A stretch of 64,000 nt of DNA, taken from Erigeron canadensis. Its lineage: Eukaryota; Streptophyta; Magnoliopsida; Asterales; Asteraceae. Position 1 is the first letter of the stretch. Each line of letters starts with the position of its first letter. This document shows positions 36,664-48,311 of the stretch, one piece after another. The stretch lies in NCBI RefSeq assembly GCF_010389155.1, contig NC_057761.1:374501-438500 (forward strand), read 5' to 3'. The notes below the pieces were generated by a model. The model did no database searches. It worked only from the letters and a program-made list of their open reading frames with translations, and was not told the DNA's origin. The position numbers and the translations under genes were made by a program.

Positions 36664-36985
36664 TATTAGGAATAATTAATGACATACGAATGTAACCACC
36701 TATGACAAAATGGTTATGTAATGTAGTGATCTACTCGGGTGGCTATGTAATGTATCCACCTATGTTTTTTTGGCTATACTATGCAAAATATATACGGACC
36801 TTAGATAGTATAGCAAAAAAAAAAAATACATAAGTCCTTACATTGATTGACCCAAATAAAAAGGTCCTTACATTGATTGACCCAAATAAAAAGGTCCTTA
36901 CATAGTATAGCCAAAAAAACATAGGTGCATACATTACATAGCCACCTGAGTAGGTTACATTCGTATGTCATTATCTCTTTTTATT
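36664..36985. mobile_element. Fold-back element with an internal 30-bp tandem duplication
   Basis: Left 'aatgacatacgaatgtaac' pairs with right 'gttacattcgtatgtcatt', and inner 'ggctatgtaatgtatccac' with 'gcatacattacatagcc'. Bases 36841-36870 are repeated exactly at 36871-36900. No target duplication identified. Confidence 0.7.
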
Positions 36986-38059
36986 ATGTTAAGTAATTAA
37001 TAATAATGATAATAATAATAATAACAATACCTATATATAATGAATATATGTGTGTAATTATAGGTCTAGCTCGTTATGATGGACAAGGTTGGTACCATCT
37101 TGGAGGAAGAGGTAAGACGTACAAAGGGAGGTGTAAGGTAAGATTGTGACCATTGAGTTATCAACTAATCAAAATTGAAGATAAGCTTCTTTTTGCTCTT
37201 GTTTTATTTATTATTTGAGGAGAAAAAGAGAAAAAGTTAAAGCTTTTAACGAGTGTTCTTAAGGTAGTTAATTTTAAGGAAGATGACTGATAAGGTAATG
37301 TGATGATTATTATTATTAATGAATGAATAAGAGAAAAATAAAATTGTCTCGAGTTGAGAGGGGCTTTAAAGTTAAGGAGTTAAACTACATTTGACTTAAT
37401 TTAGCATTGTGGGGGAATATATTATAGATAATGGAAAAGAATATTTAATCAACAACAATTAACCCACTAATTAGTTGGTCAAGAAAAGTATAATATTAAA
37501 AGAATAATTAAGTATTAATATTTAAAAGCACTAGATTTGCTGCAGTTGAAGACCTCTTTCTTTCCAGGTGAATACATCCCCTCTTTCTTTGACTTTTGTT
37601 TTTCTAACTAATATACTAAAATAATATTTTTCCAAATTTTGGAGTAGATTAGATCCATGTGATTTGTTTCTTTTTTAAAATTATTTAACTTTTGCAGTTC
37701 ATTACACATACTTTATTTGCTACCCGCGTTCTATACTGTTGTCTTATTTTCCAAGTTATATATTTCTCTGGTTACGTACAGTTACATGAATTTGTGAGTA
37801 TCAAGTGCTTTGATGGATACACCAACCAACCCTGATAATTAGTTAAATAGAATAAGTTTTTGCTTTTTCAGATAATAGACGTTCGTCCAATACCAAAATC
37901 AAACAAGAACAATATTCTTAGTACGTAATTGTTCTCATAAATATCTCAAACTGTGTATATGTTTGACAATCCTTTTTCAAGTAGATTAATTGAACCTGAC
38001 TTAGTTTTAAATATTAATAAAGGGGTTCACTCGTTTTGATTAATATTAAAATGAGAGTT
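36986..38059. other. Intergenic; one unexplained exon-like stretch
   Basis: At 37066-37139 a tract preceded by an acceptor-like tgtaattatag and followed by gtaagattg encodes ARYDGQGWYHLGGRGKTYKG in one frame. No partner exon or family was recognised. The rest is AT-rich with a few A-tracts. Confidence 0.3.
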
Positions 38060-40450
38060 ACAACAGGATGGTAGGCTACCGGGCTACAAGCTGCACCACC
38101 ACCCTATTCTTAAGAGCAGAACCTATTATGTTGAAAACAAACCCTTGATCCCTTGGCGTTGAGACATTTCTATGAGCAACCCTATGTACTTTATCAAGAA
38201 ATCGAACAACTTCTGGGGCTAATAAGCCAAAGGTATCAAAAGCCAAAGGGACAAATCATGTTGATTTTCAATGCAAGCTTTATCATGCTTCTCAACCTAT
38301 TTCTGTTCAACCTTCATCACAGTCTGCCCTACCAAAAATCGTTATTCCGGAGGGATAACCAGTGAGATCTACATACGCATACTTCCCACAATCCCATCCA
38401 AAAACTTGAACATCCACATGGTGCAAGGTAGACCTCCCTTCAGCCGTATCTGTTAGAAAGTTAACAAGACCTTTTTTTTTGTTGATATTCCCATTCTCCT
38501 TAAAACATTTTACAACACATCCCAAACTAAATCAGATCGATACTAAAACATGGGAACTCCTTGCAATGCACCACATGTTCTCTAAACTTATCTAAACATG
38601 CCTTATGACACACAAGACAAGGCTCATCAACTTGAAACAACAGAATCATTAAAGGGTATATAAGGATCGTCCTGTATTCAATCGTAGACATGTGTTGCCC
38701 AAGCCCATCATAAGGACAACATACAAGAATTCCTGTGCATGAGGTCCTTGTAAACATTCCAACACCGCTTTTTAGTGCGTGGCCATATAGAAATCAATCC
38801 CAAGACTTTAGGCAGTTTTACTATAAAAGGTACTCGACAAAGTTTTTTGAACCTTGGGGGTTGGGTTGGGGGGGGTATCCTTATTATAATTAGAGAGACT
38901 GCCTAGATCAAAATCTGGGAGAGACACATGTAAACACCCCAAAGCCTGTTCATAGTCTGAGACAATACCATTGACCCCACTTACCTGTAGGATGTGATCC
39001 TGTAAGTTCCATAATTGAACCCTTGAAGCCACGAAAGCGTAGGTAGAAACTTTCCCAGCCTTAAGAAGCCCCAACCTTCAAAACGGATTAGGAGGGAAGT
39101 TATCCTCCACTATAAATCACCAAAGTGCGGGCCCACACATACCACAATACCGTCCATAACACTTTTAAGTCCTTTGTCAAACAATGAAACTGCCTCTTTA
39201 GCAAACGAAGTTTGACAAGTACGCAAGCCGAACAACATCTTAGTAACACCTATACATGAGCGCATAAGGAAGAGGGACCCGTAATTAAGGGAGGAACTTC
39301 TTAAGGTCCACAACGTAAGAGGTCATTTCAAAGCCAACCTGCTGATATAAACTCCATCCCTACATACAGCTCCCCCGAGAAGTTTCACCCCTCTATCCAG
39401 CCTCCCGATTTCAATATGAAAAAGGCCTTCTTTCACTTTCAACCATGTACAAGAAGAACGTAAAACCTCAGTTTTCTTGATGTTGAGCTTGATTCCCAAA
39501 AAAGACCCTTTGCCCTAATAATGTTAAAGCCTTAGCTACCTCCTTTGCGTTACCTGTGATCTTGCAATCATCCAGGCACCAAGCCTGGAAAGGGAAGGGA
39601 CATATATCCCTCACACATAAAATGAGAGGGTGTAGAAGAAGGGAAAAAATGAGTGGACCAAGAGGACCCCCTTGTTGGACCCTAGTAGTAAATCTAATGT
39701 ATATGTTCCCAACATATAATCTAGTAGGTTTGCACATAGAGAAACTGAACCCAATAAGAAATAGATGGGAAACAGAGTCGAAACTCGCGTAAGTGGGTCG
39801 TCTTATCCTCAAGGTTAAAGGCATTAGAGAAACCAACCTTAAGCATAGCTACGACCCGTCTGAATGGAAATAACTAAGAAACCTATTTGCACTTTGAAGC
39901 ACCGCCCTTCCCCATTCGGAATCTTAACCCCAAATTAGAAATCCTTCAGATAATTTGTCATCTTTTTACCAACCTTCTTCATAGCTACTTTCGAGACCAA
40001 TATCCTCCAAATAGCACCAACAACAATAAGTCTAATCCCATTATCCAGCTTGAGCAGTGGAGTTAGAGGAGCCGAGACAATGAACTCAGAGAGTATTCTG
40101 GGGCAATTTCCTCCCAACCAAAGGTTAACTACATTGGTAATGGCCACTAAAAAACCCGAGGCTATTGTAGAACCCTCCCCACAAAAGTCGTCCAAAAGAT
40201 GTTGGACCCTCATATTGTTTCTAAAGTCCCTTTCTAAAACCATTTAATGCATCCGACGACACAATCCTTGCTAACGACAAGAGGTAGTTGGGTAAGTAAA
40301 ACAGAAGGAAAAACCGGTAGGGGCATGACCAGGTGTTTATCAATTAAAGCTTTTAAAGTGGAGTCATCTAAGGGTGCAACACCAGAAGAACATAACAACT
40401 TTACCGCAACTGTGAAGTGACCAGCCTTTTGCAACTTTTCGAAGACACTA
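38060..40450 (-). pseudogene. Decayed reverse-transcriptase-domain retro-gene
   Basis: Minus-strand fragments in shifting frames keep the order of one long plant reverse-transcriptase-related protein. They are QKAGHFTVAVKLL (about 40430), SAPLTPLLKLDNGIR (about 40070), an RT palm with VQQGGPLGPLIFSLLLHPL and AWCLDDCKIT (about 39560-39650), SCIGVTKMLFGLRTCQ (about 39260), YAFVASRVQLWNLQDHIL (about 39030), DGLGQHMSTIEYRTIL (about 38690), CLVCHKACLDKFREHVVHC, then NFLTDTAEGRSTLHHVDVQV (about 38430) and a tail near 38070-38240. The family occurs in many copies in composite and other plant genomes; I recognise it from conserved wording, not from a search. At least seven frame changes or stops are needed to read it, and the palm Y-x-D-D tyrosine is cysteine here, so it is dead. 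No introns are evident, and no endonuclease domain is seen. Confidence 0.8.
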
Positions 40451-41328
40451 TTTAATGTTGCTTTTAATTATCTCTCTTTTTTATTATTAATTTATTATCA
40501 TCAATAATCGAGGTAGGAAGTCTAATTTAGCTTGACTTTTTGGTATATTATTTCGACTTATTCGATATAACATTTGTTGCATTCAACATCAAGTTTTACT
40601 ATGAAGTTTACATTTAAGAAAAATACCTATTAAAATCTTTAACTTTATATATGGAGTAGTTTATTAAAATAGAACCTGAAGTTTGTTCGAAATTACTGGT
40701 TCCATATCTCGAAGTTTGATTCCACTAAGAACATATCCAACGTTGGCAAAACTCCGTCCGGGCCATACTTAAAGTTAACGGTTGTTAAAGGTCGGTTAGT
40801 TAAAAAAACACCACATGTGCCATGCATGTGAGGATGTTTTGGTAATTTCACAAACTGTCTTAAATGAAGATAGATTATGTTTGCATTTTAATATATAGGT
40901 GTAAGACCGCTTAAATCTCAACCTTCTCCATACACCGTCGAAGACGTTATTATGACTCAAAACCCGTGAAAGACGACATTGAGAATTACTTTTTTTTTTT
41001 AATGTTCAAACCAAAATTATCTGAGCAAATTACTTGGGATCTTATTATTATATTAAAAAATATCCAAAAACGTGGAACTTGAACAGACATTTGATAGTAT
41101 TTTTTTACAAAATAAAATTAGTAATATAAAGTATTGATAGTTTAAAAAAATAATAAAGTTTATTACTTAAAAATAATCTTTTTATATAATAAAAGTAAGT
41201 TTTTATAAAAAGTAATAAATTTGTATAAAGTTGTAATTTATTGCTAAACAATAATCATTAAAAATAATATTCTCTTGATTAATAATAGTAATAATAATAA
41301 TAACAATAATAATAATAATAATAATAGT
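40451..41328. other. Intergenic; SINE tail at about 40870-41000
   Basis: 40900-40990 ('aagaccgcttaaatctcaac ... aaacccgtgaaagacgacat') matches the tail of the SINE family at 2698. 40660-40850 has a TE-like phrase 'tccgaagtttg/aacggttgttaaagg' without recognised ends. Confidence 0.4.
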
Positions 41329-41335
41329 AAATTTT

Positions 41336-42607
41336 AGGGAAAAATCCATAAAAAGGTAACCTATTTTCTCAAATATCTTAATAAGGGGAACCTATTTAGT
41401 TTTCGTCTATTAAAAGGATCATATTTCTAAAAATTTCGCAATAAAGGGAATGTCGTTAGTTTTTAACATCAATCCTCTGTTAAGTGCCACATCCCACTGC
41501 CACGTCATCAGATTTTGTTAATGTGGACTTTGACTAAAAATGAGAAAATATATACACAATATACGTGTATATATATATACAGATAATAACAATTCTATCA
41601 ATCTTTTCTTTTTACCATGTCTAACTCCAACAGAATCACTACTTTTCTAATCCATGGTTCTAGTGACCAATTTGCTAATCAAAGTGATAACTCAAGATAT
41701 AATCTCAGATCCCATGGTCAGCCCGTTTATCATGTCGATGGATACCAACGTTAATAAACCTTAGATCTACCAAGTCTGCTACTACCGTCGAACGACCACG
41801 ATGACCCACTGTGGTGACGGAACCCGACTTCGGGGAAGTGACAGGTGGTGCGACTAAACCCATGAACCCAACTATAGATTCCATTGACAATCTAAAGACG
41901 ATTTAAGGTCGGAAATCTCGATTTTAACCAATATTTCCTTGGTCTTTTGTTAATTTACAAAGGGAACTTGGCCCTGTTTCATGGTATGATTGATTGATTC
42001 CTCTGTGAATTCTTTTTGGCAATTTATGATCAATAAAAAGATGTAGTTTTTTGAATTTTTGGTTTGTGGGTTGTTTTTTAATGAACTTGGAAAAGGAAAT
42101 ATTGGATGGAAAATACATATTCACGAATTGATTTTGATGAGATTTTAGTATAGATTTGGTTTGAATTGGATGGTATTAGAATTAGGGTGTTGGGAATTTT
42201 GTTGTGGTAGCTAGTGGTGGTCGGAAAGTGACGTCAGTAGTGGTGAAATTCATACGGTGGTGCAATGCTATATATCATCATCATCATCAACCATCAATCA
42301 TCAATCATATATAAGCTAGGATGTATAGTGTATAATCATAACAGATATATTATATATGTATCTATGTATATCGAAAGAAACAAAAAGAATAACTTGCTTG
42401 ACCAGATGACTTAGCAATTCACATGGAATTTTTGATGAGATGTCATGATGACGTGGCACTTAACTACTGACTAACGATGAAAACTAACGACATTACCTTT
42501 ATTGATAAATTTTTGGAAATGAAATCCTTTTAATAGATGAAAACTAAATAGGTTCCCTTTATTAGGAATTTTGAGAAAATAGATTACCTTTTTATGTATT
42601 TTTCCCT
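41336..42607. mobile_element. Long-TIR element (MULE-like), 1272 bp
   Basis: Arms of about 170-180 bp are inverted: left 'agggaaaaatccataaaaag ... aagtgccacatcccactgcc' and right 'atgacgtggcacttaacta ... tttttatgtatttttccct'. AAATTTT flanks both ends (41329-41335 and 42608-42614), though this is an AT-rich word. The interior (41610-42440) is different DNA with a moderately GC-rich stretch at 41705-41890, which could be captured sequence. No transposase. Confidence 0.68.
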
Positions 42608-42614
42608 AAATTTT

Positions 42615-43238
42615 AAGGTAATTTACACGGATGACACTTGTGGTTTATCTACAATTGTTACATAGATAACTTTTGGCATATGACTAAATCTAACTTATAT
42701 ATAACTAGCTTATCAAACCCTGGTGGTACTCGGATAATCGAAGATATATATATATATAAAGTTCACCCATGTATATATATATCTATAGAGTAAGGTTAAT
42801 GTAAAAATGATCCACAGATGAACATAGAGAATGCTAAGTATAACTTGATATGTTCATATGTGAACGAATCTGTTTACATATATCATTCACATATGAAGAT
42901 CAAGTTATTATGTATATGTTCTTTTAGTTAAATGGATCTTACACATATGTATATATACACATAACAATGAAGGTAAAGAAAATAAAAATAAGCAAAATCA
43001 TAATCTATTCATGAAATCCATGGAATATAAATTAATTGAATCTGTTTAATTTGTAATGTTAATAAAAAGGATATATGATTTAAAATTATGCATAAAAATA
43101 TTTATCAGATAATATGGTAACATTTTAAAAAATACAATAAATTAAGTATTGTAGTTTAATGTATAATGATGTCAAAAATTTATTTAATTGAGAAGTAAAT
43201 AACTTTAAAAAAAGATTTTGGAGTTGTCATGTAAGATA
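42615..43238. other. Intergenic; (TA)n-associated palindromic segment
   Basis: 42747-42785 has (TA)n runs. 42840-42910 holds 'taacttgatatgttcatatgtga' and its complement 'tcacatatgaagatcaagtta' (in parts), a structure echoed at 45370-45440. No gene. Confidence 0.4.
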
Positions 43239-43359
43239 TCTATACTATATCATAAAATAAACTACCATCTCCTGTTTTTAACTATCTACTTTTCAAATAC
43301 TCAAAATATCCTTAATTTTCAACACATTATATTCCTAACTGACACACACAAAATCTACT

Positions 43360-43393
<34 letters not shown>

Positions 43394-43636
43394 TTAAAAT
43401 ATTTTCCAACTATATTTATCCAAACTATCTATCTCTTTTATTCATTAATTTAAATATTTCCACTTAATATTTCTATAATACTTTCAATAAAATTATTTAC
43501 AAAAGATACATCTCTTAACCATAAAATAAGTACACTACCATTTACATCAATTACTTCTAAATTAAGAACCACGTACATCATTACCACCACCGCCACCATC
43601 ACCGCCACCATCACCACCCGTTGCCGCGACATTATT
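43239..43636 (+). mobile_element. Degraded Helitron (CGCGG-hairpin family)
   Basis: Starts A|TCTATACTATATCATAAAATAAAC (in parts) and ends after an ACC/CAC-rich tract with 'cacccgttgccgcgac', a decayed hairpin. The (TA)n run at 43365-43390 is internal. The terminal CTAG is not preserved. Confidence 0.45.
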
Positions 43637-44196
43637 TCAAATATTCATACAATTTTATATTTTCAAATGCTACATATCTTCAAAATCATGAATATTTTTT
43701 GGGAAATGTCTATATGTACAACTCGGCCTAAGAACTTGGCGAAAAAGTTCAAAACCATCAAACACAACTAAAGACTTCTTTATGTTTTAACAAGTTAGAT
43801 TGTTGAACTAAATAATTTAATAACTAAACGAATAAAACATATACTAATTAGATTTAATAATTGATATTTCAAAATAAAAATGGACTTTTCATAAAGTGGT
43901 ATAATTAAACTCTTAATTTAAGGTATGTCTCCTACTTTAGGTGGAAGAGATCTTGAGCAAATATTGCTTTTACACAACCTTCCTCTTCCTATCTTGACTA
44001 TTTCCCATCTCTTTCTTTATTTTATAACTTTTGTTCTCTACCTCCATGATGTTTTTAAATAATTATGCATGATGTACACATTTATGAAAAAACAAAGACA
44101 CAAGTTAGTGATGTGCTATAAAAGGAAGAGGCAATACCCCATTTTGGTATATCAAACCAAATTTACAAGATATATAGATATTTGTTTGTCAAGAAA
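43637..44196. promoter_or_regulatory. Upstream region of the C2H2 zinc-finger gene
   Basis: No gene. A short open frame at 44069-44341 is in a different frame and overlaps the real start, so it is discounted. Specific promoter motifs were not assigned. Confidence 0.35.
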
Positions 44197-44949
44197 ATGG
44201 AAAAAAAGGTATCCGACCTTCTTTCATCAACATGGGAAGCAGATGATCATCAACATTCGACTGAGAAAACACTCAAACTATTCGGGTTTGAGCTACGTCG
44301 TCCTTGTGGGGACGAAAACACGGCCGCCAGCGGCCATTTGAAGTCAGCCGCCGAAGGGGACGAAAGCATAAATTCATCATCAACAACGACAACAATGGAA
44401 AAGCAGAATCTAAATAGAGAGTCGTCGTTGGTGAAGAAATTCGAGTGTGAATATTGTTTCAAAGAGTTTGTAAATTCGCAAGCATTAGGAGGTCATCAAA
44501 ATGCACACAAGAAAGAAAGATTGAAGAAAAAAAGGTTGCAACTACAAGCAAGAAGGGCAAGAATCAACTATTACCTCCAACCATATACCACCCATAATCC
44601 TCAAAATAATAATAGAAAACTTGGCATGAATAATTATAATTTCGATTTTCATTACGGTCCTGATGCAGAAATGTTGGAGTCGTCTAATATTAGTTTTAGT
44701 CCATACGATTATGATGATATATTGACCACGTATAATAATCACCCAAACAATTTTACTCTTACGCATGTAGATAGCTCAAGATCTTCGGCAGCAGGAGGGA
44801 AAAAAGTTGTTGTCATGAAACAACAACAAATTAGACCAGCTGCTGCTGATGCAGTCGTAGTTGATCATAACTACTATGCTACATCGGCAGCTGGTTATAA
44901 AAATAATAATTTAGATCTTCAATTAAGTTTAAGCTCAACTCCAACGTAG
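44197..44949 (+). CDS. Single C2H2 zinc-finger transcription factor (GIS/ZFP8/ZFP6-like)
   Basis: An intronless frame of 250 aa starts at the first true ATG (context aaaATGg). One plant-type zinc finger lies at residues 84-104: C84-x2-C87-x12-H100-x3-H104, with the plant signature SQALGGH. It is preceded by KLFGFEL (27-33), a motif shared by GIS, ZFP5, ZFP6 and ZFP8, and is followed by a basic stretch ([16 protein letters not shown]). The C-terminus has LDLQLSL, an EAR-type repression motif, eight residues before the end. Known members act in the nucleus downstream of gibberellin and cytokinin to control trichome initiation; that role is inferred here, not shown. The long N/Y/H-rich middle is low complexity. 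Single-exon structure and length agree with the family. Confidence 0.93.
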   Translation: MEKKVSDLLSSTWEADDHQHSTEKTLKLFGFELRRPCGDENTAASGHLKSAAEGDESINSSSTTTTMEKQNLNRESSLVKKFECEYCFKEFVNSQALGGHQNAHKKERLKKKRLQLQARRARINYYLQPYTTHNPQNNNRKLGMNNYNFDFHYGPDAEMLESSNISFSPYDYDDILTTYNNHPNNFTLTHVDSSRSSAAGGKKVVVMKQQQIRPAAADAVVVDHNYYATSAAGYKNNNLDLQLSLSSTPT

Positions 44950-45226
44950 TATATATAGTAGCTAGCTTCACCATGATATACTAGCTAGCCAGCTAACGTA
45001 CGTACGGTGTACTCTACTCTATAGGTATAGGTATATATTACTATATGTATGTAATTTTATTCGTTAGCTAGTCTTCAAACATTTGATTTGTATCATCTAT
45101 TGATCATATTTATATATCATGATCATCGATGAAGATGATCTTAGTTACTCGGATGTACGTTTTAATTATAGATCGAGCATTTTTTTAATATTATTATCTA
45201 TTATTTTAAGGTATATATATATATAT
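44950..45226. other. 3' flank of the zinc-finger gene
   Basis: Rich in 'agctagct' words just after the stop (44956-45005). Presumed 3' UTR; nothing else. Confidence 0.35.
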
Positions 45227-45266
45227 GGGAAAAGTGAATATGGAAGACAACCCCATATTCACTTCC
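45227..45266. mobile_element. (TA)n-embedded MITE reduced to its termini, copy B (40 bp)
   Basis: The palindrome gggaaaagtgaatatggaag / acaaccccatattcacttcc sits between two (TA)n tracts (45211-45224 and 45271-45300). It is the two ends of the 189-200-bp family with the middle missing. Confidence 0.6.
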
Positions 45267-45267
45267 T

Positions 45268-45300
<33 letters not shown>

Positions 45301-45303
<3 letters not shown>

Positions 45304-46239
45304 TTTAGGAAAAAGTTCATGTGAGAATTATTTGAATTGAAAAAACCATGAGAATCTTTATATTATAACTTGATGTTTATATGTGAATGCTCTATGTGAA
45401 CAGATCAAGTTATACCTAATATTCACTATGTTCATGTGTGAATGGTTCTCAAATAAATCTTATCTTATGACTCTACTATGTTAATTATTTAGTACTAGGC
45501 TACTAGCTGGGAAGACAAGAAACATATAATTTATCAAATTAATATACATATGTATGTGTGCGTGTGTTGAAGGGTTTCTATTAAAAGAGAACCAAAGATT
45601 AGGGAACACCTCTTCTTCAAATTTTGTTTATTATTTGCTGTATTTTATCTACACACACTTGTGCTATTACGGAGTATTTAATTTTGTCACACAGCATACA
45701 CGAAAGAGCCATATATACTTTATTTTTGTCGATAATCACCTCCTTCTAGATATATAACTTTGAACTAATTACATTAATATTTTCTGTTTCAGCAAATATA
45801 GAAAAGATCTACTCAAAGTATAAATATTACGTAATATAAAGACAAGTTGTCAAGAAGGCCAATTAGTTTATCAAACTTTTTTTAGCGTGAATATAAAATA
45901 GTTCTCTTCAAACAAAAAAGTTATTATATTGATCATGTTCAATTAAGAAATGACTTACGAGTCAACAGTTTCTTTGTTTTGTTTTGTTTTTATATATGAC
46001 ATTCCATGCATGTAAACTAACATGTCAATATCTTCTTAATAATTACTTTTTTGATAGGCTAATTTTCTTTCCCGAACTTATATTTTTTACAAAATTTGAC
46101 ATGTTTGACAAAATTCCTTACAGAAATTTCAGTGTTTGACGATGAGTCCGTTTTTGCAGAATTAAAGCATATATGTAGACGTGGATGGCTACACGCATGG
46201 TGCTACGTTAATAAAATCTACCGACTCAGTAAACACTTA
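45301..46239. other. Intergenic; palindromic segment near 45370-45440
   Basis: 'tataacttgatgtttatatg' and 'gtgaacagatcaagttata' are inverted and resemble 42840-42910. No gene; the open frame at 45554-45757 is AT-rich and unrecognised. Confidence 0.35.
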
Positions 46240-46531
46240 GGGCGTGTTTGGTTCACGGAATGTTTTTTGATGGAATGAAATCTATTGAAGGAATTGGAAT
46301 CTGATGGAATGGAATTCGATGGAATGTTTTTCATTTATTGAAGATTTAAGGGAAAGACGGAATGAGATTCCTTCCCTCATCCCCATGGAATGGAGATTCC
46401 ATCAAATGAGAGAATGTTGACATTCCAACGGAATGATATTCCTTCATCATTGAGCAACCAAACGCACTAAAGAATGAAATTCAATTCCAATTCCATCAAA
46501 TTCTATCAGAATCTGCGAACCAAACGCAACC
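46240..46531. mobile_element. Tourist-like MITE (PIF/Harbinger), 292 bp, TTA duplication
   Basis: Ends gggcgtgtttggttc and gaaccaaacgcaacc are inverted. TTA flanks both sides (46237-46239 and 46532-46534). The interior is rich in 'gatggaatgg' words whose complements recur in the right half. The same family is at 27502-27781. Confidence 0.85.
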
Positions 46532-46534
46532 TTA

Positions 46535-46816
46535 ATTTATGCCTCTTGTATCCCGGCCAAGGAATATGTGGGTTTCCTACCAGGCACTTTCAACAGCGAC
46601 AAGTGACTGCTACGTACGTCTGACATGCATGCTCCTGTACACCCACACGCCGTTAACTATTTGACCAAACTATCAGCAGCGACGTCGTTGAAAATTTTTT
46701 AAGATGTTGTCAAGAGTTGAACCGGCATGGGCGAACCCATAAGAGGTGTTAGTCATTTATCCACTACTTCCTTTAATAAGAAAAAAAAAAAACACACACA
46801 CACACACACACACATA
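46535..46816. other. Spacer ending in a (CA)n microsatellite
   Basis: About eleven CA units at 46792-46814 immediately left of the Helitron. Otherwise nothing recognised. Confidence 0.4.
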
Positions 46817-47324
46817 TCTAAACTACCTTATAAAGCATTTATCTCCTCTCATTTTCTTAAAAAAGAATTTGCTCTACCCAAATTACTCATCTTTTTTATC
46901 CACTAGTTTGAATATCATCAAACAATATACTTATAATAATCTTAAATCTCAACTTCTCATTTTCCCATCTCTCCCCAAAACTCAACCACTCATTTTTTTC
47001 TCTCTCTCCTGCATAAATCGTTTTATTCCTTTAATTCATTCAAAATCTTTGATCTCACAAACTGTACATCGATAAATTTATGAAATTTATATCAGTGTTC
47101 TTAAAATTTCATGTTCCTTTATTATATATGTCATTCAATATACTTTTGACGAATTTTTAAATCCGATAACGGAACCTGTACGGCTAAGGGCGGATCCCGT
47201 CCAGGTAGATCATCCCATCACCGATCACCCCTATGACCTTATATATTACCCTCTATAATCGATCACCTCCTATGACCTATTACCCCCATCATCTCACCAT
47301 CGCACTATACAGGGATTTGGCTAG
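46817..47324 (+). mobile_element. Helitron, 508 bp (best copy of the 'gacctatcac' family)
   Basis: Starts A|TCTAAACTACCTTATAAAG and ends ...gatttggCTAG|T. The hairpin before the end is weak. The interior order is 'ttcattcaaaatctttgatc', 'gatatacttttgacg'-like, 'aagggcggatcccgtcc', then repeated 'gacctat'/'cacc' words. It sits between (CA)n on the left and (GT)n(TA)n on the right. Confidence 0.72.
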
Positions 47325-47777
47325 TGTGTGTGTGTATATATATATACCTATCTTAGGTAAAACATGCAGTTACTATCTTAGATAAAATAAGAGAAGATTA
47401 TGTAAAATTTAGGAGAGATTATGTAAAATTTAAGAGGGTTATATATTCTACTAGAACTAGAATACTACCAAAGCAAAGGTAGATCAGGGTATAATTTCAA
47501 AATATATAAATTTAAGTTTAACTGTTTAAATTAAAACTTTATTTTAACAATAGATTTCAAAATATTCTCAAACAAGATAAGAGGTTAGAGTAATATTGGT
47601 AGCGTTCAACTTCGCCGACACCAGCTTGGGACTATAATCGACATTGGTAGTATAATATAGAGATTTATTGGCGGTTGATCTCTAAAAAAAATATTGTAAT
47701 TTTGGTGGTTAATAATTTAATTTTAAACATACGTACGTAATATTGACTTTTTTGTATGTTAATGAAACCATGGGCTA
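47325..47777. other. Intergenic, no gene seen
   Basis: 47346-47460 has 'ctatcttaggtaaaacatgc / tactatcttagataaaat' repeated words resembling 32040-32190. Nothing else. Confidence 0.35.
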
Positions 47778-47780
47778 TAA

Positions 47781-48014
47781 GAGGGTACTATGAACTAGTG
47801 GTGTTTGACACGATTTTGATGGTTCGTCTTTTTTTATGGACTAGTATTTTCTAAGTGTGTGTGGGTATTTAAGAGATTAGTGATATACATAGCTGGTTCT
47901 AGGCTAGTCATGTATTGAGCTTGTTTTAAGATTAGTCCAGAGTCCGGTATAATATTGATGTGACGCTGATAAAGATTAGTTCTCCTGAAAACTAGTCCGT
48001 ATAGTGTACCTTGG
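47781..48014. mobile_element. Small element related to the right part of the 16121-18420 Harbinger-like element
   Basis: Left gagggtactatgaactagt and right actagtccgtatagtgtacc are imperfect inverted ends; TAA precedes the left end. The interior 'gatgtgacgctgataaagattagt' (in parts) parallels 'gatgtgacgctgacagggactagt' at 18354-18378. The right duplication is not clear. Confidence 0.5.
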
Positions 48015-48311
48015 AATAAAACTAATTACTTCTAATTAAAATTACTTATTTTCAAATTCTTTTACTAGTGATTTAATGTTTCTTATTTTTGATTATATAT
48101 TAGAGATTAGAGATACTCACTTGATTGAAGCTTCGTATTTACCTCCAAAACAATAACTCTTCCGATATAATCCTTCTAAAAATTATTATCAACCGGTCTT
48201 TAATTCTAAATTCACATTTTGATTGATTTGATTTTTAGTTTTTCGTTGTTTTAATTTTGAATGAATTTATTTTATTGTTTTGTTTAAGTTGAACAGAACT
48301 AAACTACTCAT

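Noticed and set aside
36841..36900. CRISPR-like direct repeat
   Set aside because: Two contiguous copies without spacers inside a plant fold-back element; simple tandem duplication.
39556..39792. Plus-strand open frame opposite the RT palm
   Set aside because: Antisense shadow of the reverse-transcriptase pseudogene.
44182..44196. Earlier start for the zinc-finger protein
   Set aside because: The codon at 44182 is TTG, not ATG; the first ATG in frame is 44197 and has good context.
44069..44341. 90-aa plus frame overlapping the start of the zinc-finger gene
   Set aside because: Out of frame with the C2H2 protein and without any domain; upstream leader sequence.
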